DNA of 64,000 bases from Aporhodopirellula rubra (GTDB lineage Bacteria > Planctomycetota > Planctomycetia > Pirellulales > Pirellulaceae): assembly GCF_014192335.1 (NCBI RefSeq), contig NZ_JACHXU010000030.1, positions 1 to 64,000 of the forward strand, written 5' to 3'. Shown piece by piece: positions 36,123-44,932 of the stretch (its first letter is position 1; every line of letters begins with the position of its first letter). The position numbers were made by a program, and so were the translations under genes. The notes beneath the pieces are model-generated. The model made no database searches. It was not told the DNA's origin and saw nothing but the letters and a program-made list of their open reading frames with translations.

Positions 36123-38303
36123 CTATCGCAACGCGATTGAGATCCAACCGTCGGTGAAGTCGATCGCGGATACCTTCAGCACGCGTCCTGCCAACGTGGG
36201 CAGTTTGACCGACGGGGGCATCGGAAAGCTGCGGTGTAGGAGTTCTTTCGGGAAGAGATCGTTGAAGCTCTTTTCCATGTTGGTTTTGATCGCCGTTTGG
36301 CTGATCGTGAGCCGGCGTGTGCCGGGGAACGAAAGGTCGACTTCTTCATCGCGGATCAACCACATCTCCTCGTCGCTGATGACCGGTCGGTAAGTTGCGG
36401 CGACTTCCAGAGTGCGACTGATTTCGCGGTCACCTTGCGAGAAACGTGTACCACGCAATCCGATTCGCAGTGACTGGTCGACCGCTTCGACGAACACGGG
36501 GCGGAAATCGTGTAAGTCGACTTCGAATTCTTCCGGTGGTTCAGCTTCGGCGACCGCCTCGACCACATCGTCGACGCTGAGATCGTCGATATCGAGATCG
36601 AGCGGTTCGACGCCGCTGCTGGTCACGGCCGCCTTGATTGCGGGTGACGATGTGACTTGCGCGGGGATCGGGATTCCCAATGCCGCCACCAATTCATTGA
36701 TCTTGGCAGGCGAGAGCGTTTGTCCGGCGAGCAGATTGACGATCGTGTTGTCCAGCACGCTCTGATGCACTTGCACGGCACTGAAGTAACCACCGGGATG
36801 CACGCCCTCGCCATCGACCGAACGGATGGAAGCGAGCGGCGGTGGTTCGGCTAACGCGGCGAGACCGAAGGGACGTTGGAGGTTCGCGCGTGAATAGACG
36901 GCTTCGCTCGTCGATCCGATTGATCGCGTCAGCGTTGGAAAATCGAGTCGGAGGAACCATGGCGTGATGGCCTCATCAATACTTGGGAACTCGCGTTTGG
37001 CGGCTTCGGCGGTTTGTTCGTCGAATCCTTCTAACGTTTGGTCTCGCAGTTTGTTACTCGAAATGGCCTCGGCAAGTGGTCGTTGTTCGGCGGCTTTCCG
37101 CAACGCGATTTTCCGCACGAGTTTGAGCGGATGGTTGATCCGTCTGATTTGTGTCGACAGATCCGCGGTCGCAATGGTCTCACCGAGAGTGATGCCTTTC
37201 TCCGTGATTGCGAATTGCCGGGCCGCGTACACCTTGCCGAGGCCTGTGGTGTCCAGCGTGATCGGTTTATGAAATCCACGAGCGGTCGAGGTGAACGTGC
37301 CGTCCATCCGAACCATCAACCGAACATATTGATCCGAGGGCAGCAGTTGCGACGTGACGTGCCCGGTGATTCGGGCGCGACCGAGCATTCGAGTGCCGAG
37401 GATACAATCGTTGACGTCGTTGGGATTGTTGATCGGTCGACTCAACGCGTCAGTGATCGTGCGTCCGTCGACCCATCCGCGTAAGTTCGGTTTGCTGAAG
37501 TGCGAACGGATTTGCGAGACCAACGCGGTCGCTTGATTGGCGTCGGAGAGGCCTCCGAGCAGACGCTCTAACTGGGCAACGTCTTCGGCCGACAATTCGC
37601 TCAGCGGTCGTGGCGATCGGATCGGTTCGGAGGACTCGGAGGTCGCTCCTTTCTCAGACGTCTCTTCGGGAGCGAACAGGTCGCTCAATGCGTCGAGTTG
37701 TTTGTTGATCGACGCGAGGCCTCGTTTCGGATCGGAGTATCGCAGCGCCGCGATGTAGTGTTGAACGGCCGTGCGAAGGTTCACCAATGGGGCCAGTTCC
37801 AAGCCCGTGTGAATGCCCCGCAAACGTGACTCGAGTTCGACGGCGGGACGGCCTCGGCGGGCGATCGACTCTTCGTTCTCGATCGCCTCCATCAACGGGC
37901 CCATCGTCAAGTAACGCAGCCACGCGGACTTGTTCGAGGAATTGGTCGACCGTTCGAAGTACGATTCCACCGCCGCCATTCGTGTGACCACTTCGGCTTC
38001 GGCGCGAACGAGGTCCGGCAGCGTATCGGGGTTCAGTTCGCCGCGAGCTCGATCGATCGCGTTGAGCAATTCGGTGACTTGGTCGATCGGGTTCGTGGGG
38101 CTGGCCACGGTCTCCAGCAAAATCGCTCCCTCGGGCAGCGGCGGATATTGCGGCGCGGCGAAGGAATGCGAAAGCGGGGCGTTCTCGACGATCGGCCATC
38201 CGGCGGTCGCGGTCGCTACTACGGGAGCCATGTCACCAGGAGCCATGACCTGGAAAACGGCGGCGGTGGCGAGAACGATCGAAAAACCGTGTTTTTGGAG
38301 CAT
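36123..38303 (-). CDS. Secreted protein of unknown function (726 aa)
   Basis: The N-terminus is a signal peptide (MLQKHGFSIVLATAAVFQVM). The helical first third has a low-complexity, Ser/Glu-rich patch at about 220-240. A beta-rich second half follows, with LMVRMDGTFTSTARGFHKPI and FGLAALAEPPPL, and an acidic Asp/Glu linker near 580-610. There are no membrane helices after the signal and no enzyme motif. I do not recognise the family. It is convergent with the 304-aa membrane protein and divergent from the HugZ-like gene. Confidence 0.75.
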   Translation of the reverse strand: MLQKHGFSIVLATAAVFQVMAPGDMAPVVATATAGWPIVENAPLSHSFAAPQYPPLPEGAILLETVASPTNPIDQVTELLNAIDRARGELNPDTLPDLVRAEAEVVTRMAAVESYFERSTNSSNKSAWLRYLTMGPLMEAIENEESIARRGRPAVELESRLRGIHTGLELAPLVNLRTAVQHYIAALRYSDPKRGLASINKQLDALSDLFAPEETSEKGATSESSEPIRSPRPLSELSAEDVAQLERLLGGLSDANQATALVSQIRSHFSKPNLRGWVDGRTITDALSRPINNPNDVNDCILGTRMLGRARITGHVTSQLLPSDQYVRLMVRMDGTFTSTARGFHKPITLDTTGLGKVYAARQFAITEKGITLGETIATADLSTQIRRINHPLKLVRKIALRKAAEQRPLAEAISSNKLRDQTLEGFDEQTAEAAKREFPSIDEAITPWFLRLDFPTLTRSIGSTSEAVYSRANLQRPFGLAALAEPPPLASIRSVDGEGVHPGGYFSAVQVHQSVLDNTIVNLLAGQTLSPAKINELVAALGIPIPAQVTSSPAIKAAVTSSGVEPLDLDIDDLSVDDVVEAVAEAEPPEEFEVDLHDFRPVFVEAVDQSLRIGLRGTRFSQGDREISRTLEVAATYRPVISDEEMWLIRDEEVDLSFPGTRRLTISQTAIKTNMEKSFNDLFPKELLHRSFPMPPSVKLPTLAGRVLKVSAIDFTDGWISIALR

Positions 38304-38458
38304 GGATGTTCTAGGCGGACTGCGGGGAATGTGGGCTTCGCCAGTTTAGCTAGTTTGGCAATAAAAGCACGGAGTGCGACCAGGAATCACAGCACGAACG
38401 GTGCCAGTCCGCCAGATTCCGCATTTTGCTGACTAACCCGTGGACGCGAGAACACCGC

Positions 38459-38464
38459 TATACT
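38459..38464 (+). promoter_or_regulatory. Candidate -10 element (GCTATACT) for the HugZ-like gene
   Basis: TATACT matches the -10 consensus at five of six, is preceded by GC, and lies 41 bases before the ATG at 38506. No -35 is clear. It resembles the elements before the CHAT-like gene and the PSD1 gene. Confidence 0.35.
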
Positions 38465-38505
38465 GCCTAGGGAACGTTCTTTTGCACTGTTTGATGGGAA
38501 TTTTG

Positions 38506-38970
38506 ATGACCGACGCCGGACTGGCCAAATCGATCGTTCGCGCGGCGCGATCGGCGAGTCTCGGGACGATCGAATCCGACGGCGGTCCGTTCGTCTCGCT
38601 GGTCACCGTGGCGGCGACGTCCGGTTCAGATCCCGAATCGGTGCCGACCGTGTTGATGCTGTTGAGCGGATTGGCCCGGCACACCCAAAATCTGAACGCA
38701 AACGCGTCCGCCTCGCTGTTGCTCGCCGAGGCTCCCTCTGGAACGACTGGCGAACCTCTGGCCGCGGCCCGTGTGACGTTGGTGGGGACGGTTAAGAAGC
38801 TCGAGTCAGGATCTGATGCTGAAGCCCGAGCAGTTTTCCTCGACGCTCACCCGTCGGCGGAACTGTACGCCGGGTTCGGTGATTTCGCGATCTATGAATT
38901 CTCAATCACGACGGCCCACTTGGTCGCGGGTTTCGGGCGTATCGAAACCGTCTCAGCCGATCAGTTGTAA
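38506..38970 (+). CDS. HugZ/pyridoxamine-phosphate-oxidase-like FMN-binding protein
   Basis: 154 aa. The N-terminal ARSASLGTIESDGGPFVSLV, then PTVLMLLSGLARHTQNLNANASASLLLAE and ARVTLVGTVKKL, match the split-barrel flavin-binding domain of the HugZ group. The Gly-Phe-Gly end (YAGFGDFAIYEF) is the usual continuation. Members bind FMN and some degrade or bind haem. It lacks the C-terminal DUF2470 part found in full-length HugZ, so haem oxygenase activity is uncertain. GGGA lies eight bases before the chosen ATG; an ATG at 38494 would add four residues. Confidence 0.8.
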   Translation: MTDAGLAKSIVRAARSASLGTIESDGGPFVSLVTVAATSGSDPESVPTVLMLLSGLARHTQNLNANASASLLLAEAPSGTTGEPLAAARVTLVGTVKKLESGSDAEARAVFLDAHPSAELYAGFGDFAIYEFSITTAHLVAGFGRIETVSADQL

Positions 38971-39006
38971 AGACGCGTGATTTGGTTGGCTGTTCCCTTT
39001 TCGTCT

Positions 39007-39012
39007 TAGAAT
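39007..39012 (+). promoter_or_regulatory. Candidate -10 element (TAGAAT)
   Basis: TAGAAT matches the -10 consensus at five of six. A weak TTGGCT lies 15 bases upstream. The site is 76 bases before the ATG of the 135-aa protein. Confidence 0.3.
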
Positions 39013-39088
39013 GGAGGCACGGTTTTTCGAACTTGCTTACGCGTTCCTTTGTCCGCAATCCTTTTCACCTCGCTAGGCCTCACTCAAC

Positions 39089-39496
39089 ATGGCGTCCCAA
39101 CCTGATAAGCCCAATGTCGAAACAGACGATGTTCCCGAATCATCCCAAAACGGCGAACTGCAAGAAACGCTGCCCGGATCTTTGTCGCAGCACGTGACCA
39201 ACGATGTAGACAAAAAGCAAATCGCTCAGTTCGTCACCACGATCAAGAATTCAGAGCAGCAGGTCGGTGAAAACATCATCGCGGCGTTGCAGCATGAGAA
39301 CACCGTCGCGGTATTAACGACGGTGGTGATCGGTCCCGACGGAAACCAACGGGTGATTTCCGCGGCACTGGATCCGCAACGCATGAAACAGGTGCAAGAG
39401 ATTCTTAGCGACGCCGAGGCCGAGCGTGTCGATGAGGAACCGTGTTTCGGGTTCCACTGCCTCGTTAAACCGAAGACCCCGGAAACGTTAGGGTAG
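39089..39496 (+). CDS. Small conserved-looking protein of unknown function (135 aa)
   Basis: A soluble acidic protein with a disordered N-terminal ~35 residues. A compact alpha/beta part follows (IAQFVTTIKNSEQQVGENIIAALQHENTVAV cut into helices and a strand). The end has two cysteines in CFGFHC near residue 124. No signal peptide, membrane helix or known family. The frame has normal codon use and a clear ATG. Its last 9 bases overlap the 3' end of the esterase gene on the other strand. Confidence 0.65.
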   Translation: MASQPDKPNVETDDVPESSQNGELQETLPGSLSQHVTNDVDKKQIAQFVTTIKNSEQQVGENIIAALQHENTVAVLTTVVIGPDGNQRVISAALDPQRMKQVQEILSDAEAERVDEEPCFGFHCLVKPKTPETLG

Positions 39497-41095
39497 TTCT
39501 CGGATGCGAAGCTTGCGGAACTGAATCGGCGAGCCTTCGCTTTCGAGGCAGAGGTAACCTTGGGCCGGTTCGATGTCGGTGCCTCCGGAAACCTCTTCGC
39601 CGTTAACCCACAATCGCACCTCGCCGTTGATCGCCCGGACGTAGTACTGGTTCCATTGTCCGTGTCCCTTTGCCAAATGTTTGCGAGGAAAGCTGCGGCT
39701 TCCATCGGGTGAGAGCGGAGGGAACGGGGTCATTTGGACACGCACCGGAAAGACGTCGCCATTGGTTCCGAACCACGACGTGTCTTTGCCACGTTGGCGG
39801 ATCATGTCGGTGTACCCGTGGTCGAGCATTTGAACTTCGATGCCGTCAGGCAGACCCGGTTTGGCAGCCTCAGTTAGTTTCTCGATCGATTCGGGAGTCG
39901 TCCAAACGAAACATCCCGAGTTGCCCGCTGGTTTCTCATGCATCCATTCGACCACGAGTTCGAAGTTCTCGTACTGTTTCGCAGTCCTCAGGACACTCAC
40001 CGGTCTACCCGTGCAGTGCAGCACTCCATCGTGCCAACTCCACGTGTCGTCGTTGCTGTTGACGTGGGCGAAGTCATCTTCGGTCAATGAAGTCCACCCA
40101 GGTTGGGTGTCGTCCATCGCGGCGTGCACCGAATCGGTCGCAGCGGTCGTATCGCCGGTTGGTTCTTTTGCGATCCAACCGTTCATTTGCATCCAAGCCT
40201 TGCAGGCATCAGGCCACTGATCGACGGGGCGATCCCCGCGATACATTCCGAACCCGTGACCGCCGCGATCATAGATATGCAGTTCACCGGGAATGTTGTG
40301 TTTTTGCATCGCCGCATAAAACCGCAGGCTGTTTTCGACCGGAACCGCTTTGTCGTCGCCGGCGTGCATGAGAAATGTCGGGCAGGTCGACTCGTTGACT
40401 TGTTCGTCACGCGACATTTCACGCGAGAGTTCCTCGGTGGGAGAGTCGCCCAATAGGTTTCTGCGCGAACCTTGATGAGTGACGCCTTCCCGCATGGAAA
40501 TGACGGGATAGACGAGGACGGCGTAGTTGATGTCGGCCTCTTCGTCGGTCGCGACGCTCGCCGCGAGATGGCCACCGGCTGAGAATCCGAGAATGCCCAT
40601 TTGGTCGGTTTTGAGGTCCCATTGCGCTGCGTTTTCTCGCATGATCGCGATCGCTCGACGTGCGTCTTGCAAGGGAACGGGATGCTGGTTCGCACCGCCG
40701 CCACAGCGATACTTCAACACGCCCGCGGTGACACCTTGTTCGGCCATCCACTGAGCGACCGCGTGTCCTTCCTTTTCGATCGATAATCCGCCGTATCCGC
40801 CACCGGGGCAAATAACAATGCCCGTCCCCGTATTGGACTCAGGTGTTGGCCGATAGACCGCGAGAGTCGGGCGGTTGATCTTCGTCATCCAGCCGTTGGA
40901 AACTCCCCGTGCTTCGAAAACTTCCGTATTGTCTGACTCCGTATTCCCCAATTCCGAATCGCTCCACAGTGAAAACGTTTGGTAGGGCGGCGAAGCCTTT
41001 GCGGAATCATCTGCGTGCGAATTCACGGCTGCGAAGAGAGGAAGCATTAGGCAACAGAAGAGGCGCATGCCTTGGGTGGGATAGGAGGGCAACAT
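39488..41095 (-). CDS. Secreted alpha/beta-hydrolase (esterase) fused to DUF1080 domain
   Basis: From MLPSYPTQGM there is a signal peptide to about residue 30. The hydrolase domain (about 40-300) has the oxyanion region CPGGGYGGLS, the nucleophile GFSAGGH, the acid HAGDDKAVP and the histidine GGHGFGMY. The C-terminal domain (about 325-535) is a 3-keto-disaccharide hydrolase (DUF1080) domain: W(T)SLTEDDFAHV, FELVVEWMH, GNSGCFVW and RAINGEVRLWVNGE. It probably deacetylates or cleaves ester groups on glycans while the DUF1080 part handles the sugar. Start codons at 41068, 41155 and 41197 are also possible. It follows the sulfatase on the same strand with a short gap. Confidence 0.85.
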   Translation of the reverse strand: MLPSYPTQGMRLFCCLMLPLFAAVNSHADDSAKASPPYQTFSLWSDSELGNTESDNTEVFEARGVSNGWMTKINRPTLAVYRPTPESNTGTGIVICPGGGYGGLSIEKEGHAVAQWMAEQGVTAGVLKYRCGGGANQHPVPLQDARRAIAIMRENAAQWDLKTDQMGILGFSAGGHLAASVATDEEADINYAVLVYPVISMREGVTHQGSRRNLLGDSPTEELSREMSRDEQVNESTCPTFLMHAGDDKAVPVENSLRFYAAMQKHNIPGELHIYDRGGHGFGMYRGDRPVDQWPDACKAWMQMNGWIAKEPTGDTTAATDSVHAAMDDTQPGWTSLTEDDFAHVNSNDDTWSWHDGVLHCTGRPVSVLRTAKQYENFELVVEWMHEKPAGNSGCFVWTTPESIEKLTEAAKPGLPDGIEVQMLDHGYTDMIRQRGKDTSWFGTNGDVFPVRVQMTPFPPLSPDGSRSFPRKHLAKGHGQWNQYYVRAINGEVRLWVNGEEVSGGTDIEPAQGYLCLESEGSPIQFRKLRIRELP

Positions 41096-41163
41096 CGTTC
41101 TCGTGGGGAATGGGGGAGGGAAAGTTGACATGACAGTGTCGGTAAACATGCGTTTTAGAGTGG

Positions 41164-42720
41164 TTATTTCGACGTCGTTGGTTCCGTCTGACGCCATACG
41201 GGGCGGGCGTTTGCGGTGATTTCTTGGTCCGCGGCGACCATTCTGGCTTTGAGTCGTTGAGCGATTTCGGGTTCGCTGGCAAACCGATTGTCCTTCTCAC
41301 CGATGTCGTTGCTGAGGTCAGAGAGGATGCGATTGATCGAACTGGCATCCTGGCCTTTCTTGGTGCCTTGGATCTTCTTGCCCGGCACGGGTTTTTCCAG
41401 CAGTTTCCAGTTCCCCACTCGGATGCCTTCGAGCAATCCTTTTGAGGAGTAGAAAACGAGTTCATTTCGAGGCGACTCGTCGCTGGCGAACGTGCTCGAA
41501 ATATCGTAACCGTCGATCGTGATGTCGGTGGGCAGCGGATGATCGGTTACCGCCGCGATCGTTGGGAGGAGATCCATCGTTGACGTGAACGCGTCGGTGG
41601 TGGTGCCCGCGGGGATCCGTCCAGGTGCCCACATGACGCAAGGAACTCGTTGGCCGCCTTCGAACGTGGTGCCTTTGCCGTCTCGCAGTGGGCCCGCGGT
41701 TCCGCCGTGGTTCTTGAAACGTAACCACGGTCCGTTATCACTGGTGTAAACGACCATCGTGTTTTCCGACAATCCGAGTTCTCGAACCGTGTCCATCAAC
41801 CGTCCGACTTCCGCGTCGATGTGCTCAATCACGCATTTGTACGCGTTCTTGGGATTGGGGTCGTAGACATCATCGGGGACGTACAACGGAATGTGTGGCA
41901 TCGAATGCGGCAGATACAAAAAGAATGGTTGTTCCTGATTCGCAGTGATGAACTCGATCGCCCGGTCGGTGTATCGGCGAGTGATCGTTCGCTGGTCGAC
42001 GGGGAGTTCGATGATGGATTCGTTTTCATACAATGGCGTTTGCCAAAGGTTCACGCAGGATTCTTGGTCGGCCCATAGTTCGTCCGACGCGTTGCGTGGT
42101 TTGTTTTGGTTGGCCGGATGGTTCATGTCGTTGGAGTACGGGATTCCATAATAGGAATCAAAACCGTTTGCCCGAGGAAGGACCTCAGGGTGGTGACCGA
42201 GATGCCACTTGCCCACGCAGGCGGTCGCGTAGCCGGCCGATTTCAAATGGTCCGCGATGGTGTATTCCGCCGCGTTAAGACCGTAGTCGCTCTTGGGGAA
42301 CAAAACGTGACGGTGCATGCCGACGCGTTTGGGATAACAACCGGTGAGCAATGCCGCACGTGAGGGCGAACAGACCGAACATGCGGTGTAGAAGCTCGTG
42401 TACGTGCGGCCTTCTTTCGCCATGCGGTCAATGTTGGGTGTCGCGATTGTCGTCGAACCGAAGCAACCCAAATCACCGTAGCCTTGGTCGTCCGTGAAAA
42501 TGACGATTACGTTGGGGCGTTCTGCGGATTCCGTTTCACCTTCCGCGGCGTTGGCAGCGTTGATCTGACCAAACGAAACGAACCACGCCAACACCAATGC
42601 GGCACAGGCCGATAGGACGCCAGCGATTGGTTCTCGTGTAGCGGGCACATTGCGGGTTGACGCAATCAGCATCGACGTGAGCGGTGCCGGGAGGAGACGT
42701 GACGGGGGCAGAGGTGGCAT
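41164..42720 (-). CDS. Secreted sulfatase (arylsulfatase family, type I)
   Basis: 518 aa with an N-terminal signal segment (LSACAALVLAWFVSFGQINAANA). The sulfatase fold starts NVIVIFTDDQGYGDLGCFG, where D77 and D78 are metal ligands. The formylglycine site is C117-S-P-S-R121-AALLTG, the cysteine type that needs a maturation enzyme. Further conserved parts are VGKWHLGHH and YTSDNGPWLR. It should remove sulfate from a sulfated sugar outside the cytoplasmic membrane. The anaerobic or aerobic maturase gene is not in this window. The next gene is the esterase-DUF1080 fusion. Confidence 0.93.
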   Translation of the reverse strand: MPPLPPSRLLPAPLTSMLIASTRNVPATREPIAGVLSACAALVLAWFVSFGQINAANAAEGETESAERPNVIVIFTDDQGYGDLGCFGSTTIATPNIDRMAKEGRTYTSFYTACSVCSPSRAALLTGCYPKRVGMHRHVLFPKSDYGLNAAEYTIADHLKSAGYATACVGKWHLGHHPEVLPRANGFDSYYGIPYSNDMNHPANQNKPRNASDELWADQESCVNLWQTPLYENESIIELPVDQRTITRRYTDRAIEFITANQEQPFFLYLPHSMPHIPLYVPDDVYDPNPKNAYKCVIEHIDAEVGRLMDTVRELGLSENTMVVYTSDNGPWLRFKNHGGTAGPLRDGKGTTFEGGQRVPCVMWAPGRIPAGTTTDAFTSTMDLLPTIAAVTDHPLPTDITIDGYDISSTFASDESPRNELVFYSSKGLLEGIRVGNWKLLEKPVPGKKIQGTKKGQDASSINRILSDLSNDIGEKDNRFASEPEIAQRLKARMVAADQEITANARPVWRQTEPTTSK

Positions 42721-43311
42721 GGGGATCCTCGGTGAAACGGCTAACGACGGAAGGCAGATGCTGACGCCTTCGAGAACTCAAACGAGATGACTCAAGGATG
42801 CATCGGGTGGGGAGTGACGGCGGGTTAGGGAGGTAGGATGCGGAGGCGGGTCGGGCTTTGCCGGATTGCTCAATGGCATCGCTCGCGGTCCCAACAGCAT
42901 AGACCGACCGGCGCCGTCATGCATCAATGAGAAGGCATTCTCGGCGTTTGTCTCGCAGTTTCGATTTGCCAGACGTGTCAGGAAAATCACAGAGTGTCCG
43001 TTTTGCATCGTTCGAATGTGCCGCGAGTCAAGATCGTACTGTTTTGGTTTGACGCCGAAAAAGTTGCTAGCCCGCAGAGCGTTTGGTGGGCGTGCCAGTT
43101 TGACGGGTGACGAGAGCATTCCGAAAATAAATAAAGCCGATGACGCCAGACGTCGGGGAATTGAATTCTAATGAATTCAGCTACTGTGTTCGGGCACGTC
43201 ATCATTTGAGATGCTCGAGATCAAGTGTCATCAGCATTATCGATCGACAAACGAATTCATATTCTCGCTGTTCTTTGTCCTTCGCACTCGCGCTGATGAC
43301 GCCACGTGCCG
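42721..43311. other. 591-bp gap between the two halves of the catabolic block
   Basis: No credible gene. The middle is AT-richer than its surroundings, with TGAATTCTAATGAATTC (a direct 7-bp repeat) near 43160 and GATGACGCCAGACGTC nearby. It probably holds the sulfatase promoter and the terminator of the beta-helix gene, but no consensus element is clear. Confidence 0.5.
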
Positions 43312-44871
43312 TTATTTGGCAGCATCGATGAAGGTGACTTCAACGCTTTCGGCGAGGTGGGGATTCGGTGAAATGCGAATGGGCTTACCGCTCGTGGCGG
43401 TTAGGTTTTCTATCTTGATGCTTTGACACCACGCGTACGGAAAAGCAGCGTTTGATTGCGAGTTTCCGCCGGGGTCCGAGAAGAGGTAGATGCCTTCATA
43501 GGCGTCCGAGTGATTCGAGTCGTCGACGTGCAGTCCGTTGATCTTGATCGTGTGAGGCATGAAGCAGCGGTAACCGAAGTCGTGAGTGCCGTCGTTTCGT
43601 AGGTTAAACAGATGCGGATCGCACTTCTTTCCGGAGTTGGGAATCCACTGGCAATCGCGAATGATGATGTCCCCGTTCCAGGTGCTGCCATAGTCGTCAC
43701 GGAAATTGATGAGCGAGCGACCATGCAGTGTCGAGTTTTCGACCGTGAGGAGACCGCGTCCGATCGCGTTCAAACCCATGTAACCGAGCGTGCAACCACG
43801 GATTTCATAGCGTCCTGAGACGCCCATGTGCGTGTCCATGCGATTGAGCACGCAGTTTTCCAGAACAATGTTCTTGCAAAAATTCGTCCCGATGACTCCC
43901 CAGCGAGAACGGTCAGTGATGTTCTCCATCCGGCAATTGATCATCGTGAAATTGACCACGCCGTTGGCACTGTAGTCGTAGGATCCCATGCTGACGGGTT
44001 TGCCAGCGGCGCCGATCGTGCGATAGGTCTTGTGCGCGGTGGCGAAGCAATTGCGCAGGGTCACGTTCGCGCATTCTTTGACGTTGATGAATCCTGAATA
44101 AGGATGCCCCGTCGCGGTTTCGCCGACGACGTGGTGGACGATTCCGTCAACTTCGGTATTGGATCGCGTAATCAGAATGTTACGTTGCCAATAGTTGTAA
44201 CCCACGTCCTGCTTCATTCGGTTGGCGGTGGTGGTGAAGATGCCACCGCGTAGGAACAATCGCGCCTGATCGATCGGAAACGCCGCCGCCCGGTCGATTT
44301 TGTCGTAATCCCAATCAATGTCTCCCGTGATCCGTCCGTCACGGTGGAGTATGAAACTGTCACGCTGGGAGGTTCCGGAGTTCTGGTTGTTTCCGCGCCG
44401 GATGTAACGTTTGATGTTTTGGTTTGTCACCGTGACGTAGCAATCCGTGTCGATCGCCAGGTCCAAATGTTTCTGATCACGTTTGAGTTTTTGGATCGTC
44501 AATTCCTCAGGTCGCAGTCGGCTGCGAACCTCGAATAGCGTCCGTTTGTGATCGTCCACATCGGTGTCGTCGATGATGAAACGCGACGTGCTCCAGTCGG
44601 TGTCCGTCATGATGACCGCAGTCAACGCCGTGCGACCGAGGTGGTAGGTCGCGTTGGGGTTGCTCGCGACGGCCATGTCGTTGGCGTTGGCATGTTCGTG
44701 CGTTCGAACGATTGCGGGCAGGTCATCGTGGACGCCATCACCGACGGCGCCAAAGTCCTCATACGCGACCACGCCCGCATCGGGGGCCGCGTCGTTTACC
44801 TGAGTGGGAAACGATAGGAATGTGCTGACACAAACGAACGTGAGCAGCAGGATGTGTCGGAGGACGTTCAT
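43312..44871 (-). CDS. Secreted right-handed beta-helix protein (pectate-lyase-3-like)
   Basis: 519 aa with a signal peptide (NVLRHILLLTFVCVSTFLSF). Next comes the start typical of Pectate_lyase_3/GH28-like beta-helices (YEDFGAVGDGVHDDLPAIV). Repeating short strands of the form NVTLRNCFA, NFTMINCRMEN, NIVLENCVLN, RYEIRGCTLGY and LLTVENSTLHG form the parallel beta-helix rungs. It is probably a polysaccharide lyase or hydrolase; the exact activity cannot be read. It is the last gene of the run that starts with the PSD1 protein, 61 bases after the propeller gene. Confidence 0.8.
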   Translation of the reverse strand: MNVLRHILLLTFVCVSTFLSFPTQVNDAAPDAGVVAYEDFGAVGDGVHDDLPAIVRTHEHANANDMAVASNPNATYHLGRTALTAVIMTDTDWSTSRFIIDDTDVDDHKRTLFEVRSRLRPEELTIQKLKRDQKHLDLAIDTDCYVTVTNQNIKRYIRRGNNQNSGTSQRDSFILHRDGRITGDIDWDYDKIDRAAAFPIDQARLFLRGGIFTTTANRMKQDVGYNYWQRNILITRSNTEVDGIVHHVVGETATGHPYSGFINVKECANVTLRNCFATAHKTYRTIGAAGKPVSMGSYDYSANGVVNFTMINCRMENITDRSRWGVIGTNFCKNIVLENCVLNRMDTHMGVSGRYEIRGCTLGYMGLNAIGRGLLTVENSTLHGRSLINFRDDYGSTWNGDIIIRDCQWIPNSGKKCDPHLFNLRNDGTHDFGYRCFMPHTIKINGLHVDDSNHSDAYEGIYLFSDPGGNSQSNAAFPYAWCQSIKIENLTATSGKPIRISPNPHLAESVEVTFIDAAK

Positions 44872-44932
44872 CGGTTGTTTGCTTCCATCAGACGTTTGCT
44901 TTCATCGTGCCAGTTGCAATAGACCGCAAGAA

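Noticed and set aside
42778-43119. A 113-codon minus-strand frame in the gap of the catabolic block
   Set aside because: No ribosome site, random-looking composition and no hydrophobic or domain pattern.
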